DNA from: Solirubrobacterales bacterium
GTDB lineage: Bacteria > Actinomycetota > Thermoleophilia > Solirubrobacterales > Solirubrobacteraceae
DNA length: 40,749 bases
Direction of reading: 5' to 3'
NCBI GenBank assembly: GCA_019240015.1
Contig: JAFAZB010000078.1
Location: forward strand, 1-40,749
A model generated the notes under the pieces. That model did no database searches. It had not been told where the DNA came from and saw only the letters and a list, made by a program, of their open reading frames with translations. Position 1 is the stretch's first letter. Every line of letters begins with the position of its first letter. The position numbers and the translations under genes are program-made. Shown here piece after piece: positions 8,659 to 19,798 of this stretch.

Positions 8659-9627
8659 ATGCTTGATTTCCAAGTCCCCCGAATCTCCACCGAGTCCGTC
8701 GACGACAACCGTGGCTCGTTCACGATCGAGCCGCTCGATCGGGGCTTCGGCTACACCTTCGGCAACTCGCTGCGCAGGGTGCTGCTCTCCTCGCTGGCCG
8801 GCGCGGCGGTGACGAGCGTGCGGATCGAAGGCGTCGCGCACGAGTTCTCGACGATTCGCGGCGTCAAGGAGGACGTCACCGACATCGTGCTGAACCTGAA
8901 GGGGATCGTCTGCCGGATGCACTCCGACGCGACCGAGATCGAAGCCCCGCTGGTGGTCACCGGGCCGGGGGAGATCACCGCCAAGGACATCGACCTCCCG
9001 TCCGGGGTGGAGATCCTCAACCCCGACGCCCACGTCGCGACGCTCGAGAAGAAGACCAAGCTCGAGGTGTACTTGACGGTCGGGCGGGGCCGCGGCTACC
9101 GCCCGGCCGAGGAGAACAAGTCGCCCGATCAGCCGATCGGCGTGATCCCGATCGACTCGATCTTCTCGCCCGTGCGCCGCGTCGCCTACAACGTCGAGCA
9201 GGCCCGCGTCGGGCAGAAGACCGACTTCGACAAGCTCACGCTCGACATCGAGACCGACGGCTCGATCGACCCGCAGGCGGCGTTGCGGGAGGCAGCCGAG
9301 ATCCTGATCTCCCAGCTCGCGATCTTCACCGACGCCGATCGTGTGGTGGAGCTGCGCGAGGGGAGCGGACCGGGGCTCGAGCCGCTGGGCGCCGGGCCGA
9401 TCGCACCGGCGCGTCCGCCGAACGCGATGGACGAGATCCTGATCGAGGAGCTCGAGCTCGGCGTGCGGTCCTACAACTGCCTCAAGCGGGCGGGGATCCA
9501 GACCGTCGGTGACCTGGTGTCGAAGACCGAGGGCGAGCTCAACGCGATCCCCAACTTCGGCAAGAAGTCGATCGACGAGGTGATCGAGACCCTGCACGCG
9601 CGGGGGCTCTCGCTGCGCAACGAGTAG
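8659..9627 (+). CDS. rpoA: DNA-directed RNA polymerase subunit alpha
   Basis: A 322-aa alpha subunit. The N-terminal dimerisation domain includes 'GFGYTFGNSLRRVLLSSLAGAAVTSVRIEGV' and 'PVRRVAYNVEQARVGQKTDFDKLTLDIETDGSI'; after a Pro/Ala linker (about residues 245-255) the C-terminal domain has 'ELELGVRSYNCLKRAGIQTVGDLVS', which contacts promoter DNA and activators. The 88-bp gap upstream of it is the largest in the alpha block after the rpmJ leader and shows no clear regulatory motif. Confidence 0.98.
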   Translation: MLDFQVPRISTESVDDNRGSFTIEPLDRGFGYTFGNSLRRVLLSSLAGAAVTSVRIEGVAHEFSTIRGVKEDVTDIVLNLKGIVCRMHSDATEIEAPLVVTGPGEITAKDIDLPSGVEILNPDAHVATLEKKTKLEVYLTVGRGRGYRPAEENKSPDQPIGVIPIDSIFSPVRRVAYNVEQARVGQKTDFDKLTLDIETDGSIDPQAALREAAEILISQLAIFTDADRVVELREGSGPGLEPLGAGPIAPARPPNAMDEILIEELELGVRSYNCLKRAGIQTVGDLVSKTEGELNAIPNFGKKSIDEVIETLHARGLSLRNE

Positions 9628-9639
9628 GGTCCGGCGGCG

Positions 9640-9993
9640 ATGCGTCACCAGCGTCAGCGATACCAGCTCAGCCGCAGCGCCTCGCACCGCAAGGCGCTGT
9701 TGATCAACCTGTCAAAGCAGGTGATCGCGCACGAGCGGATCGAGACCACCGAAGCGAAGGCGAAGGCGGTCAAGCCCGAGCTCGAGAAGCTGATTACGCT
9801 GGCCAAGCGAGGCGACCTGCACGCCCGGCGTCAGGCGCTGTCGGCGCTGGGCCAGGACAAGTTCGCGGTCTACAAGCTGTTCGAGGAGATCGCCCCGCGC
9901 TACAGCGAGCGAGCAGGGGGATATACCCGGATCCTGAAGCTGGGCCCCCGGCGCTCTGACTCCAGCGAGATGGTGCTGCTGGAGCTGGTCTGA
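9640..9993 (+). CDS. rplQ: 50S ribosomal protein L17 (bL17)
   Basis: A 117-aa L17 starting '[42 protein letters not shown]', with the usual '[30 protein letters not shown]' ending. It follows rpoA by 12 bp, the classic arrangement. Its TGA is shared with the proposed CTG start of truA. Confidence 0.97.
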   Translation: MRHQRQRYQLSRSASHRKALLINLSKQVIAHERIETTEAKAKAVKPELEKLITLAKRGDLHARRQALSALGQDKFAVYKLFEEIAPRYSERAGGYTRILKLGPRRSDSSEMVLLELV

Positions 9994-10769
9994 GCGGAGC
10001 TCGAGCCAGCCCCCAGCCGGACGCGGTCTCCCGACTCCTGCTCGAATACGACGGGGGCGCGTTCGCCGGCTGGGCGCGGCAGCCGGGCGCTCGAACCGTG
10101 CAGGGGGAGCTCGAGCGGGCGCTGGCCGTGGTGCTGCGAGCGCAGCGCGTGCCGGTCACCGTCGCGGGGCGCACCGACGCCGGCGTGCACGCCTGGGGAC
10201 AGGTCGCGAGCTACGGCGGCGAGCACGCCCCGGTCGAGGGTCTGAACGCCGTCCTGCCGGATGACGTCGCCGTGCTCGAGTGTGAGCCGGCGCCGGAAGG
10301 GTTCGACGCCCGGCGCGATGCCACCAGTCGCGCCTACTGCTATCGGGTGCTGGCTCGCCGCGCACGCAGCGCGCACCAGCGTGGACGGGCGCTTCACTGG
10401 CCGCACGGGCTCGAGCCAGAGGCGCTCCAGGCGTGTGCGACGGCGCTGTCCGGCAGCCATGACTTCACGGCGTTTACGCCGACGGAGACCGAGCACGTCC
10501 ACTTCGCGCGCGAGGTCTACGCGGCGTACTGGCGGCGGGCCGGCGAGCTGCTAGAGTTCTGGATCGAGGCCGACGCATTCATGCGGCACATGAACCGGGT
10601 GCTGGTGGGGACGATGCTGGAGGTGGCCGCTGGGCGCCGCTCGCTGGATCAGTTCGTCGCGCTGCTCGCGGGCCGCCCGCGCGCCGACGCGGGCCCGACC
10701 GCGGCCGCGCACGGCCTGTACCTGGCCGGCGTGGGCTACGGCGGGGAGCGAGTCCTCTCCCGCGGCTGA
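9990..10769 (+). CDS. truA: tRNA pseudouridine(38-40) synthase TruA
   Basis: Isomerises uridines 38-40 of the tRNA anticodon stem-loop. The catalytic Asp is in '[12 protein letters not shown]' (D63 in this numbering). The track begins at GTG 10098, which would remove the essential first strand '[19 protein letters not shown]'. The frame is open from 9960, and the only NTG codons ahead of that strand are CTG 9990 and CTG 10038; 10038 lies within the strand. CTG 9990 overlaps the rplQ stop as CTGA and has a GGAG five bases upstream. The resulting 259-aa length fits the family. Start is inferred, identity is firm. Confidence 0.9.
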   Translation: MSGARASPQPDAVSRLLLEYDGGAFAGWARQPGARTVQGELERALAVVLRAQRVPVTVAGRTDAGVHAWGQVASYGGEHAPVEGLNAVLPDDVAVLECEPAPEGFDARRDATSRAYCYRVLARRARSAHQRGRALHWPHGLEPEALQACATALSGSHDFTAFTPTETEHVHFAREVYAAYWRRAGELLEFWIEADAFMRHMNRVLVGTMLEVAAGRRSLDQFVALLAGRPRADAGPTAAAHGLYLAGVGYGGERVLSRG

Positions 10770-10781
10770 GACGCTGCGCCG

Positions 10782-12596
10782 TCAGGCGACGAGCTGCCGT
10801 CGAGAGCTGGGCAGTATCAGGCTCAGGAGCTCCTCGGCCGGCATCGGCCTAGCCAGATGGAAGCCCTGCGCCCGCGGGCAGTCGAGCTCGGCCAGGCAGG
10901 TTTGCTGGGCCTCGGTCTCGACCCCTTCGGCGACTACGTCGAGCTCCAGTACACGCGCGAGGTTCAGCAGCGCGGCGACGATCTCGCGGTCGCGGCCTGG
11001 CTCGCCGATCCCGGCCACGAACGTGCGGTCGAGCTTCAGCGCGTCCAGCGGGAGCCGCTGCAGATAGCTGAGCGACGAGTAGCCGGTGCCGAAGTCGTCG
11101 AGAATCAGCCGCACGCCCAGCCGCCGGAGCCCCTCTAGGACCGCCATCGGCGAGTCCGTGTGCTGGATCAGGACACTCTCGGTGATCTCCAGTCCAAGCG
11201 AGCGGGGATCGGCACCGGACTCTTCGAGCACAACCGCCAGCCGCTCGAGGAAGCCAGCGTCCTCGACCTGCCGAGCCGACAGGTTGACGGAGACCGTCAG
11301 GTCCCGATGCGTCACGCCGGCCTGCCGCCAGGCCGCGAGCTGGCGGCAGGCGTCGGCCACGACCCACTCGTCGATCTGGGTGATCAGCCCCGTCTCCTCG
11401 GCCAGCGGGATGAACTCGCCGGCGGAGAGCAGGCTGTTGTCTGGTTGGCGCCAGCGGATCAGCGCCTCCGCCCCCACGATCGCGCGCTCGGCGACCGCGA
11501 AGATCGGCTGGTAGTGGAGCACCAGCTCGTCGCGCTCGATCGCTTGGCGCAGCGCCTTCTCGCGCCCGAGCCGGTGCAGCAGGCGTCCCCGCAAGGCCTC
11601 GTCGAACACTTCCACCCGCGCGCGTCCACGGGACTTGGCGTGGTACATGGCTGCGTCCGCGTCCCGAATCATTGCTTCGGGCGTGCTGTGGCCGTCGGTG
11701 ACCGCGACGCCCGTGCTGGCGGTGATGAACAGCTGCTCGCCGCCGATCGTGAATGGCTGTGCGAACCGGGCCGCGATCCGCTCCGCGATCCCGTTGGCGT
11801 CCTCGAGACGCTCGAGCCCCTCGCCGATCAACACGAACTCGTCACCGCCGAACCTGGCGACCGTGTCGGTCGCCAGCCGCGCCCCCTCGTCGGCCACCCG
11901 GACGCTGTCGCGCAGCCGGTCGGCGACCAGCCGCAGCAGGTAGTCGCCCGTGTGATGGCCAAGCGTGTCGTTGATCAGCTTGAAGTTGTCCAGGTCGACG
12001 AACAGCACCGCGACCGCGATCCCCTCCCGGCGGGCGTGGAGCAGCGCCCGGTCGAGCCGGTCGAGCAGCAGCGTGCGGTTGGGCAGGCCGGTGAGGGCAT
12101 CGTGGACCGCCTGGTGGGCCAGCTCTCGCTGGGCCGCGCGCCGCCCATCCACCTCGCGCTGGCTGCGCTCGCGCAGCGCACGCTCGCTCTCGATCAGCCG
12201 CAGCTGGCGGATCGTGAGCGCCAGCACGCGCGCCATCCCGCGGAACACGCTGATGTCCTCGTGGTCGAACGGCTCGCCCGCGCCACGGGCGACGATCAGG
12301 CACCCTTCTCCCTCGTGGTCCAGCGCGACGGACAGCCCGTCGCACGAGCCGATCCCGGGAACCGTCACCGTCCCGGCCTCGCCGCGGGCGATCGAGGCGA
12401 GCTCCTGCTCCGGTACCACGCCGGCGGCGAAGCCGGTGGAGGCCACCACGGCACCGTCCCGCACGAGCGCCGCGACCTCGGCGTCGAGCGCCTCGGCAGC
12501 GCGCTCTACCGCATCTCGGATCGCCGAAGGTTCATCGACGCAGGCCGAGATACCGGCAAGGAACTCAACCAGTTGCTGAGTCGACCAACTCGCCAC
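10782..12596 (-). CDS. GGDEF and EAL domain protein with N-terminal GAF-like sensor (cyclic-di-GMP turnover)
   Basis: 604 aa. Residues about 1-135 look like a degenerate GAF-type sensor; a short coiled segment follows ('RALRERSQREVDGRRAAQREL'). The GGDEF domain has an intact active site ('ARFGGDEFVLIG') and 'DLDNFKLINDTLGHHTGD'. The EAL domain keeps 'GAEALIRW', 'VNLSARQ', 'ITESVLI', 'DDFGTGYSSL', 'KLDRTFV' and 'EGVET', so it is probably an active phosphodiesterase. The RxxD (RVAD) that would be the inhibitory I-site is pushed 8 residues further from GGDEF by an insertion (EGARLATD). GTG start; 6 bp after the FIST gene, so the two are likely one operon. Confidence 0.93.
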   Translation of the reverse strand: MASWSTQQLVEFLAGISACVDEPSAIRDAVERAAEALDAEVAALVRDGAVVASTGFAAGVVPEQELASIARGEAGTVTVPGIGSCDGLSVALDHEGEGCLIVARGAGEPFDHEDISVFRGMARVLALTIRQLRLIESERALRERSQREVDGRRAAQRELAHQAVHDALTGLPNRTLLLDRLDRALLHARREGIAVAVLFVDLDNFKLINDTLGHHTGDYLLRLVADRLRDSVRVADEGARLATDTVARFGGDEFVLIGEGLERLEDANGIAERIAARFAQPFTIGGEQLFITASTGVAVTDGHSTPEAMIRDADAAMYHAKSRGRARVEVFDEALRGRLLHRLGREKALRQAIERDELVLHYQPIFAVAERAIVGAEALIRWRQPDNSLLSAGEFIPLAEETGLITQIDEWVVADACRQLAAWRQAGVTHRDLTVSVNLSARQVEDAGFLERLAVVLEESGADPRSLGLEITESVLIQHTDSPMAVLEGLRRLGVRLILDDFGTGYSSLSYLQRLPLDALKLDRTFVAGIGEPGRDREIVAALLNLARVLELDVVAEGVETEAQQTCLAELDCPRAQGFHLARPMPAEELLSLILPSSRRQLVA

Positions 12597-12602
12597 GGCG
12601 CT

Positions 12603-13778
12603 CTAGCTGAAGGCCAAGACGACCAGAGTTTGGTTGTGGAACCCGCCCGCGCCCCGCGTTCGGGCGATCTCCCCGTATGTGTAGAACCCGGCCACGGGCG
12701 CCCCGCCCGACACGGTTCCGAGCCGGCCGATCTCCTCGCGGATGCCGTCCTCGCCGAGCACGCCGCGGCGGGCGATGCAGTCGAACGCGATCAGGCCCAG
12801 CGGCGAGCGGCCATCGAGTGGTGCGAGCGCGTCGTGACAGGCCGATTCGGTAGCGGCCATCACCGACTCCCCGTCGCCCTCCATGAACCAGGCGGTCGCT
12901 GCCGGCGGGACCGCGGCGATGCAGCTGAGCGAGCGATCCTCGAAGTCCGCCCCGCCGATGAAGCGAACGTGATCCTCGCCGCTGCGACGGCCGAGCCCGA
13001 GCGGATGGGTGAGGGCGTAGCGCGTGAACGCTGAAGGATCGAGGCGAGCCGGCTCGGGCGCCTCGAGGCGCTCGAGGTAGACGTCGAGCGCGGGCTGCTC
13101 GTCGAGCTCGAACACCCGATTGCCATCGCTGCGAGTGACGAGCACCGGCTCGCCGACCCGGCGCCAGCCGTGCCGCACGCCGATCCCGAGCGGGGCGTCG
13201 GAGCCGACCGCCGCGGCGACGACCGCGTTGCTCAGCACCTCCCGATCGGCGAACTGGAAGGTCTTGGACATCTGCAGGTCGTCGCCGGCGCAGCCGCCCA
13301 CCAGCGGGACGCCGGCGCCGACCACGCCGTGGGCCCCGCGCACGATCTCCTGCTGGTTGCCGGCCAGGCCATCGGTGAGGATGATCAGGGCGCGGTGCTC
13401 GCGGGGCTCGAGGTCGTAGATGCACGCTGCCGCGCGCTCGCCCGCGCCGCGCAGGTCGGTGGAGGCCTCAGCCGCGCTGGCGGTCGCGACCGAGAATCCC
13501 TCGCCGCCCAGCGCGGCGACCGCCACGCCCGCGTCCGTCGGGCCTTCGGTCGCAATCTCTCCGGCGGTCGAGCACCCGATCAGCGCAACGTCGCCGGCGC
13601 GCTCCCTGACACCGTCCAGCAGCGCCTCCAGGTCGTAGGCGCCCGAGCAGAAGACGATCAGCAGCTTGGCGCGATCCCCCGCGAGGGCGCCATCGACCGC
13701 CTCGGCGCCTGCCTGGCGGGCGTCGGGGAGGCGGGACGAGCCGGTCCTGAACCATCGCTGCGCTTTTGGCCTGCCCAC
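12603..13778 (-). CDS. FIST-domain sensory protein (FIST N and FIST C)
   Basis: 391 aa. The N-terminal half shows 'LLIVFCSGAYDLEALLDGVRE...ALIGCSTAGEI', the FIST N hallmark (GCST.GEI), then 'GGCAGDDLQMSKTFQFADREV'; the C-terminal half has 'HPLG', 'PLGLIAFDCIARRGVLG' and the ending 'VAGFYTYGEIARTRGAGGFHNQTLVVLAFS', characteristic of FIST C (F..YGEI.......NQT). FIST domains are thought to bind small ligands such as amino acids. No transmembrane segment is seen. It starts with GTG, divergent from surE, and is 6 bp upstream of the GGDEF/EAL gene, so it may feed a signal to it. Confidence 0.92.
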   Translation of the reverse strand: MGRPKAQRWFRTGSSRLPDARQAGAEAVDGALAGDRAKLLIVFCSGAYDLEALLDGVRERAGDVALIGCSTAGEIATEGPTDAGVAVAALGGEGFSVATASAAEASTDLRGAGERAAACIYDLEPREHRALIILTDGLAGNQQEIVRGAHGVVGAGVPLVGGCAGDDLQMSKTFQFADREVLSNAVVAAAVGSDAPLGIGVRHGWRRVGEPVLVTRSDGNRVFELDEQPALDVYLERLEAPEPARLDPSAFTRYALTHPLGLGRRSGEDHVRFIGGADFEDRSLSCIAAVPPAATAWFMEGDGESVMAATESACHDALAPLDGRSPLGLIAFDCIARRGVLGEDGIREEIGRLGTVSGGAPVAGFYTYGEIARTRGAGGFHNQTLVVLAFS

Positions 13779-13852
13779 GACGTCTTTATCGTCCGCCGCA
13801 AGCGGCTACATGAGTCTGCTGGACGTGCTCTAGGCGCTGCCGCGAGCCTGGC

Positions 13853-13866
13853 TAGGATCACGAGAG
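13853..13866 (+). promoter_or_regulatory. Candidate -10 element for near-leaderless surE mRNA
   Basis: TAGGAT (13853-13858) fits the actinobacterial TANNNT -10 pattern and ends 8 bases before the surE ATG. A start 6-8 bases downstream would give a leaderless or almost leaderless message. No clear -35 is visible and no strong Shine-Dalgarno lies before the ATG, which supports but does not prove a leaderless start. Confidence 0.35.
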
Positions 13867-16715
<2,849 letters not shown>

Positions 16716-16719
16716 GGGG

Positions 16720-16741
16720 GCGGGGGGCGATCGCCCCCCGC
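16720..16741 (+). repeat. Perfect 22-bp palindrome after ligA (possible terminator stem)
   Basis: The sequence is a perfect palindrome centred on CGATCG with runs of six G and six C on either side. It begins 5 bp after the ligA stop. It would form a very stable hairpin, but no U-tract follows, so intrinsic termination is uncertain. Confidence 0.6.
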
Positions 16742-16747
16742 GCGCGC

Positions 16748-16801
16748 GACCGGCCCCGGCGCGTACGAACAGCCCCGGCGCGCACGACCGGCCCCGCGCG
16801 C
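16748..16801 (+). repeat. 19-bp tandem repeat, about three copies
   Basis: Copies of a GA(c/a)C(g/a)GCCCCGGCGCG unit start at 16748, 16767 and 16786, a strict 19-bp period, with a few substitutions per copy and degeneration into (CG)n at the end. More diverged GCGACCG-C4/5 blocks continue to about 16855. Noncoding. Confidence 0.7.
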
Positions 16802-16853
16802 GCGCGCGCGATCGCCCCCGCGCCGCGACCGCCCCCGCCCCGCGACCGGCCCC

Positions 16854-16981
16854 CGCGATCGCCAAAATGTCCCACAGGTCGGCGCCCCCAGCAGGGTGTG
16901 GGCGATAGTGATCACCAGCTAGATGCTTGCGGACGAACCCCTCGGAAGGGCGGGGGGTGTGCGCACTTTTGGCGATTCGCG
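16854..16981. repeat. MITE-like unit bounded by imperfect inverted repeats
   Basis: The left end (16854-16876, CGCGATCGCCAAAAtGTc..) is the near reverse complement of the right end (16958-16981, ..cTTTTGGCGATTCGCG). The cores CGCGA(A)TCGCCAAAA match apart from one inserted base. The roughly 80-bp interior has no ORF. The architecture resembles a miniature inverted-repeat element, but no target duplication is evident, so mobility is unproven. Confidence 0.4.
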
Positions 16982-17016
16982 TACGCGCGTGCGCCGACCG
17001 CACCCGCCCCCGCGCC

Positions 17017-18282
17017 CTACCCGTTGTATTTCGCCAGCGCCACCGCCATCTGGTCCTGGATCGGGTGGGCGTAGTTGGGGTCGATCGAGTTCATCAGGAA
17101 GGCGAACGCGAGCGTGTGGCCGTCGCGGGCGTGGCAGTAGCCGACGAGGTTCGAGACGTCGTGGAGGGTGCCGGTCTTGCCGCGGCAGCGGCCCTGCGCG
17201 ACCGTACCCTGCATCTCGTACTGGAGGGTGCCGGTCTCGCCCGCCACCGCGAGTGAGGAGGTGAAGGCGGGATTGGTCGCCATCCGCGCGAGCACGGTAA
17301 CCACCTCGCGCGGGCTGGTCGAGTCGCGGCGTGAGAGCCCCGAGCCGTCCTGCACCACGGGGCGGATGCCGAACGAGTGGTTGAGCTGCGAGCGGACTAC
17401 GGCGGCGCCCGCCGCCGTAGTGCCGCTCGCGGCGAACCTGGCCCCCAGCCCTTTCAGCAGCATCTCGGCGAAGAAGTTGTCCGACGGCGCGTTGGTCAAC
17501 GCAGTCAGCGTGGCGATGTTCGGCGAGTGCACGGCGGCGAGCTGCACGGCGTTGCGGGGCGTCACGCCCGAGCTGACCGTGGTGCCGCGCGGAACCCTGA
17601 CGCCGGCGGCGCGGAGCGCATCGAGCAGTCGCTGGGCCGCGAACAAGGCGGGCCTGATCTGGAACGCGGAGCCTTGCTCGTTGGCGAGTCCGCGGTCGTA
17701 GGCGAGCGCGCTCAACAGGCCCTCGAGGTAATAGGAGACGTGAAAGCCGGTCGGTGCGGTGCCGCGGAGCGAGTCGAAGTAGGTCTCATCGCCAACCACC
17801 CGGCCGTACACGGCTCTGATGCCTGTCCGCTTGATCAGGTTCGAGACCAGCCGCTGCATCGTCGCGCCGGTGCCGTAGGCATAGCGGTCGTAGCTGGCGG
17901 AGCCGAACGTGGGATCGCCCCCGCCGCGCAGGAAGAGGGTTCCGTGCCAGCCGCCATGACGGTCGAGCGAGCCCCGGCCCAGCACCGCGGTGCTCAGCGT
18001 CGCGGTCGGTCCGAAGCGAAGCAACGCGGTCGAGGTCGTGTAGACCTTCTCCACCGAGGCGGGCAGCCGGGCGGTGTCCGCGCCGGCCGAGAACAGGCTC
18101 TGGCCGGTGCCCAGGTCGAGCACGTACGCGCTGCTCGCGCTTCCCGCCGACTGCATGCCATTGGCGAGTGCGGCGTCGAGCGTGCTCAGAGCCGGCGAAG
18201 GGCCCTGAGCCGCTGCCCCGCCCACCGCGAACGCGAGCAGCGAAATGAGCGTCGCGATCGTCGCCAGGGAGCCTCGCACCAC
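17017..18282 (-). CDS. dacB: D-alanyl-D-alanine carboxypeptidase/endopeptidase, PBP4 type (peptidase S13)
   Basis: 421 aa, secreted. A Sec signal peptide is visible ('SLATIATLISLLAFAVGGAAA'). The three penicillin-binding motifs are present: S76-V-E-K in 'LPASVEKVYT', S-D-N in 'APSDNFFAEMLL' and K-T-G in 'GKTGTLHDVSN', all in S13 family context. It trims or cleaves peptidoglycan cross-links outside the membrane. The 761-aa track ORF extends backward through the divergent patatin gene; the start is taken as GTG at 18282 (or the adjacent GTG 18279) directly before the signal peptide. Confidence 0.92.
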   Translation of the reverse strand: MVRGSLATIATLISLLAFAVGGAAAQGPSPALSTLDAALANGMQSAGSASSAYVLDLGTGQSLFSAGADTARLPASVEKVYTTSTALLRFGPTATLSTAVLGRGSLDRHGGWHGTLFLRGGGDPTFGSASYDRYAYGTGATMQRLVSNLIKRTGIRAVYGRVVGDETYFDSLRGTAPTGFHVSYYLEGLLSALAYDRGLANEQGSAFQIRPALFAAQRLLDALRAAGVRVPRGTTVSSGVTPRNAVQLAAVHSPNIATLTALTNAPSDNFFAEMLLKGLGARFAASGTTAAGAAVVRSQLNHSFGIRPVVQDGSGLSRRDSTSPREVVTVLARMATNPAFTSSLAVAGETGTLQYEMQGTVAQGRCRGKTGTLHDVSNLVGYCHARDGHTLAFAFLMNSIDPNYAHPIQDQMAVALAKYNG

Positions 18283-18383
18283 CGTATGTAACCGTCCAGA
18301 CGGCCAAAAGCTGCGGTCGCCGGCCGCCGCGAGATCGCCGCGGGCCCCGGGCGAGCGGTGCCGCTCGCGGGAAGGGCCCACCG

Positions 18384-18399
18384 TACAATCGGCCCGAGG
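18384..18399 (+). promoter_or_regulatory. Candidate -10 element for the patatin-like gene
   Basis: TACAAT (18384-18389) is one mismatch from the consensus TATAAT and ends 10 bases before the ATG at 18400, so the transcript would be nearly leaderless. GAGG directly abuts the ATG, too close to act as a normal ribosome site. The -35 region is not recognisable. Confidence 0.4.
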
Positions 18400-19683
18400 A
18401 TGGGCAAGGTTGTCAAGCTCGACGCGGCGGCGACGGATCGCCCCGGGCCGGGGTCGGCTCAGGCCGGCGCCCGGCGGCGCCCCAAGCGCGCGAAGCGCTC
18501 GAAGTCCGCCCTCGTGCTCGGCGGAGGCGGGTTCACCGCTGGGGTCTATGAGATCGGGGCGCTGCGGGCCCTCGACCTCCTCTCGGTGAACCGGACCGTC
18601 AACGAGTTCGACGTCTACGTGGGCACGAGCGCCGGCGCGTTCGTGGCCGCGGCGCTCGCCAACGGCGTCACGCCCGAGGAGATGATGCGCGTGATCGTGC
18701 GGCAGGTCCCGACGCCGTTTCCCGACGCCCGGGTCAGCGCCCTGCTGAAGCCCAACTACGGGGAGTTCATCGCCAAGGGGCTGCTGATCCCGGTGCGGCT
18801 GGCGCAAGTGGTCCGGCGACTGCTCCGGGACTTGGGGCAGGTATCGGCGGTGGACGTGGCGGTGGGGCTCGCGGAGGCGCTGCCCTCCGGGCTGTACTCC
18901 GGCGAGGGCATCGAGCGCTACGTGCGGACCGTGCTGTCCGATCCCGACCGGACCGACGACTTCCGGCGGCTCTCGAGCGAGCTGTACCTCGCCGCCACGG
19001 ACCTCGACACCTGCGAGCGGATCGTGTTCGGTTCCGAGGACTGGGACGACGTTCCGATCTCCCGTGCCGTCAGCGCCTCGGGTGCGTTGCCCATGATCTA
19101 CAAGCCGGTCAGGGTCAAGGACCGGGAGCTGATCGACGGCGGGATCCTGTCCACCAGCAACCTCGACATCGCGGTCGAGGCAGGCGCCAAGTTCATTATC
19201 GTCGTCAACCCCCTCGTTCCCTACGTCAACGACTTCGAGAAGCAGATTCCCACGATCACCGGGTCGCGCGCCCGCCGTGTCTCGGACATGGGCTTCCCGC
19301 AAATCGGCTATCAGGCGTTCAAGCTACTGGCCTACCAGCGGCTGCACGAGCTGGCCCGGCAGTGGGAGGCGCGGTACCCGGGCGTGGACATCATCCTGAT
19401 CGAGCCCGAGTCCAACGACGAGCTGATGTTCCAGACCAGCATCATGAACTACACCTCGCGCGTCGACATCGCCCGGCACGGTTTTCAATCGGTGACGCTC
19501 AAGCTCGCCCACGACTACGCGGAGTTCAAGCGGATCTGCTCGCGCCATGGGATCGAGATCTCAGCCACCCGGGTGCGAAACGTCGTCAAGCACTTCGAGG
19601 CCGAGCGCGAGAAGACGCGCGCATGGCGCAAGATCCTCGAGCAGACGACCTCTACGCTGCTGCGACAGTCGGCGCAGGAGTAG
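18400..19683 (+). CDS. Patatin-like phospholipase family protein
   Basis: 427 aa. A basic N-terminal stretch ('RRRPKRAKRSK') precedes the patatin fold: oxyanion loop 'LVLGGGGFTAGVYEIGALRAL', nucleophile elbow G-T-S-A-G with S77, and the catalytic Asp in 'ELIDGGIL' (D246), giving the Ser-Asp dyad of patatin lipases. Lipid acyl hydrolysis is likely; substrate unknown. No signal peptide. Start at ATG 18400, not the upstream frame start at 18358, because of the TACAAT box between them. Divergent from dacB. Confidence 0.9.
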   Translation: MGKVVKLDAAATDRPGPGSAQAGARRRPKRAKRSKSALVLGGGGFTAGVYEIGALRALDLLSVNRTVNEFDVYVGTSAGAFVAAALANGVTPEEMMRVIVRQVPTPFPDARVSALLKPNYGEFIAKGLLIPVRLAQVVRRLLRDLGQVSAVDVAVGLAEALPSGLYSGEGIERYVRTVLSDPDRTDDFRRLSSELYLAATDLDTCERIVFGSEDWDDVPISRAVSASGALPMIYKPVRVKDRELIDGGILSTSNLDIAVEAGAKFIIVVNPLVPYVNDFEKQIPTITGSRARRVSDMGFPQIGYQAFKLLAYQRLHELARQWEARYPGVDIILIEPESNDELMFQTSIMNYTSRVDIARHGFQSVTLKLAHDYAEFKRICSRHGIEISATRVRNVVKHFEAEREKTRAWRKILEQTTSTLLRQSAQE

Positions 19684-19798
19684 GGCAACAAGCCTGCGCC
19701 CACGGGGCCCGGCGGAAGGCGGGGCAGCGGGGCAGCGGCTGGATCAGCGGCCGCGTGGGTCTAGCGGCGGCTGGACGGGGCGTTGGGACTGCGAGGCC
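19684..19798. other. Intergenic region between convergent genes
   Basis: 115 bp between the patatin gene and the opposing 61-aa gene. It holds short G/C direct repeats such as ggggcagcggggcagcgg, but no convincing terminator or coding frame. Confidence 0.5.

Larger units (their letters stand above)
16716..17016. other. Convergent intergenic region, GC-rich repeats, no gene
   Basis: About 300 bp between the ends of ligA and the PBP4 gene. It contains a 22-bp palindrome, a 19-bp tandem repeat, a run of alternating CG (16795-16810) and a larger imperfect inverted repeat. Frames through it encode only Arg/Pro/Ala-rich shadow peptides without recognisable features or ribosome sites. No T-run terminator is visible, although the 22-bp palindrome could stop transcription of ligA. 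Confidence 0.75.

Noticed and set aside
10770-10781. Terminator between truA and the GGDEF/EAL gene
   Set aside because: The 12-bp gap has no hairpin or T-run, so no terminator can be supported.
11160-13034. 624-aa plus-strand ORF opposite the GGDEF/EAL and FIST genes
   Set aside because: It is a shadow frame: composition is His/Gln/Arg/Asp-rich without domains, while the minus strand encodes complete catalytic motifs.
17017-19302. 761-aa minus-strand ORF extending the PBP4 gene across the patatin gene
   Set aside because: The signal peptide begins at residue 341 of this frame, and the extra part is antisense to the well-supported patatin gene; the start was moved to GTG 18282.
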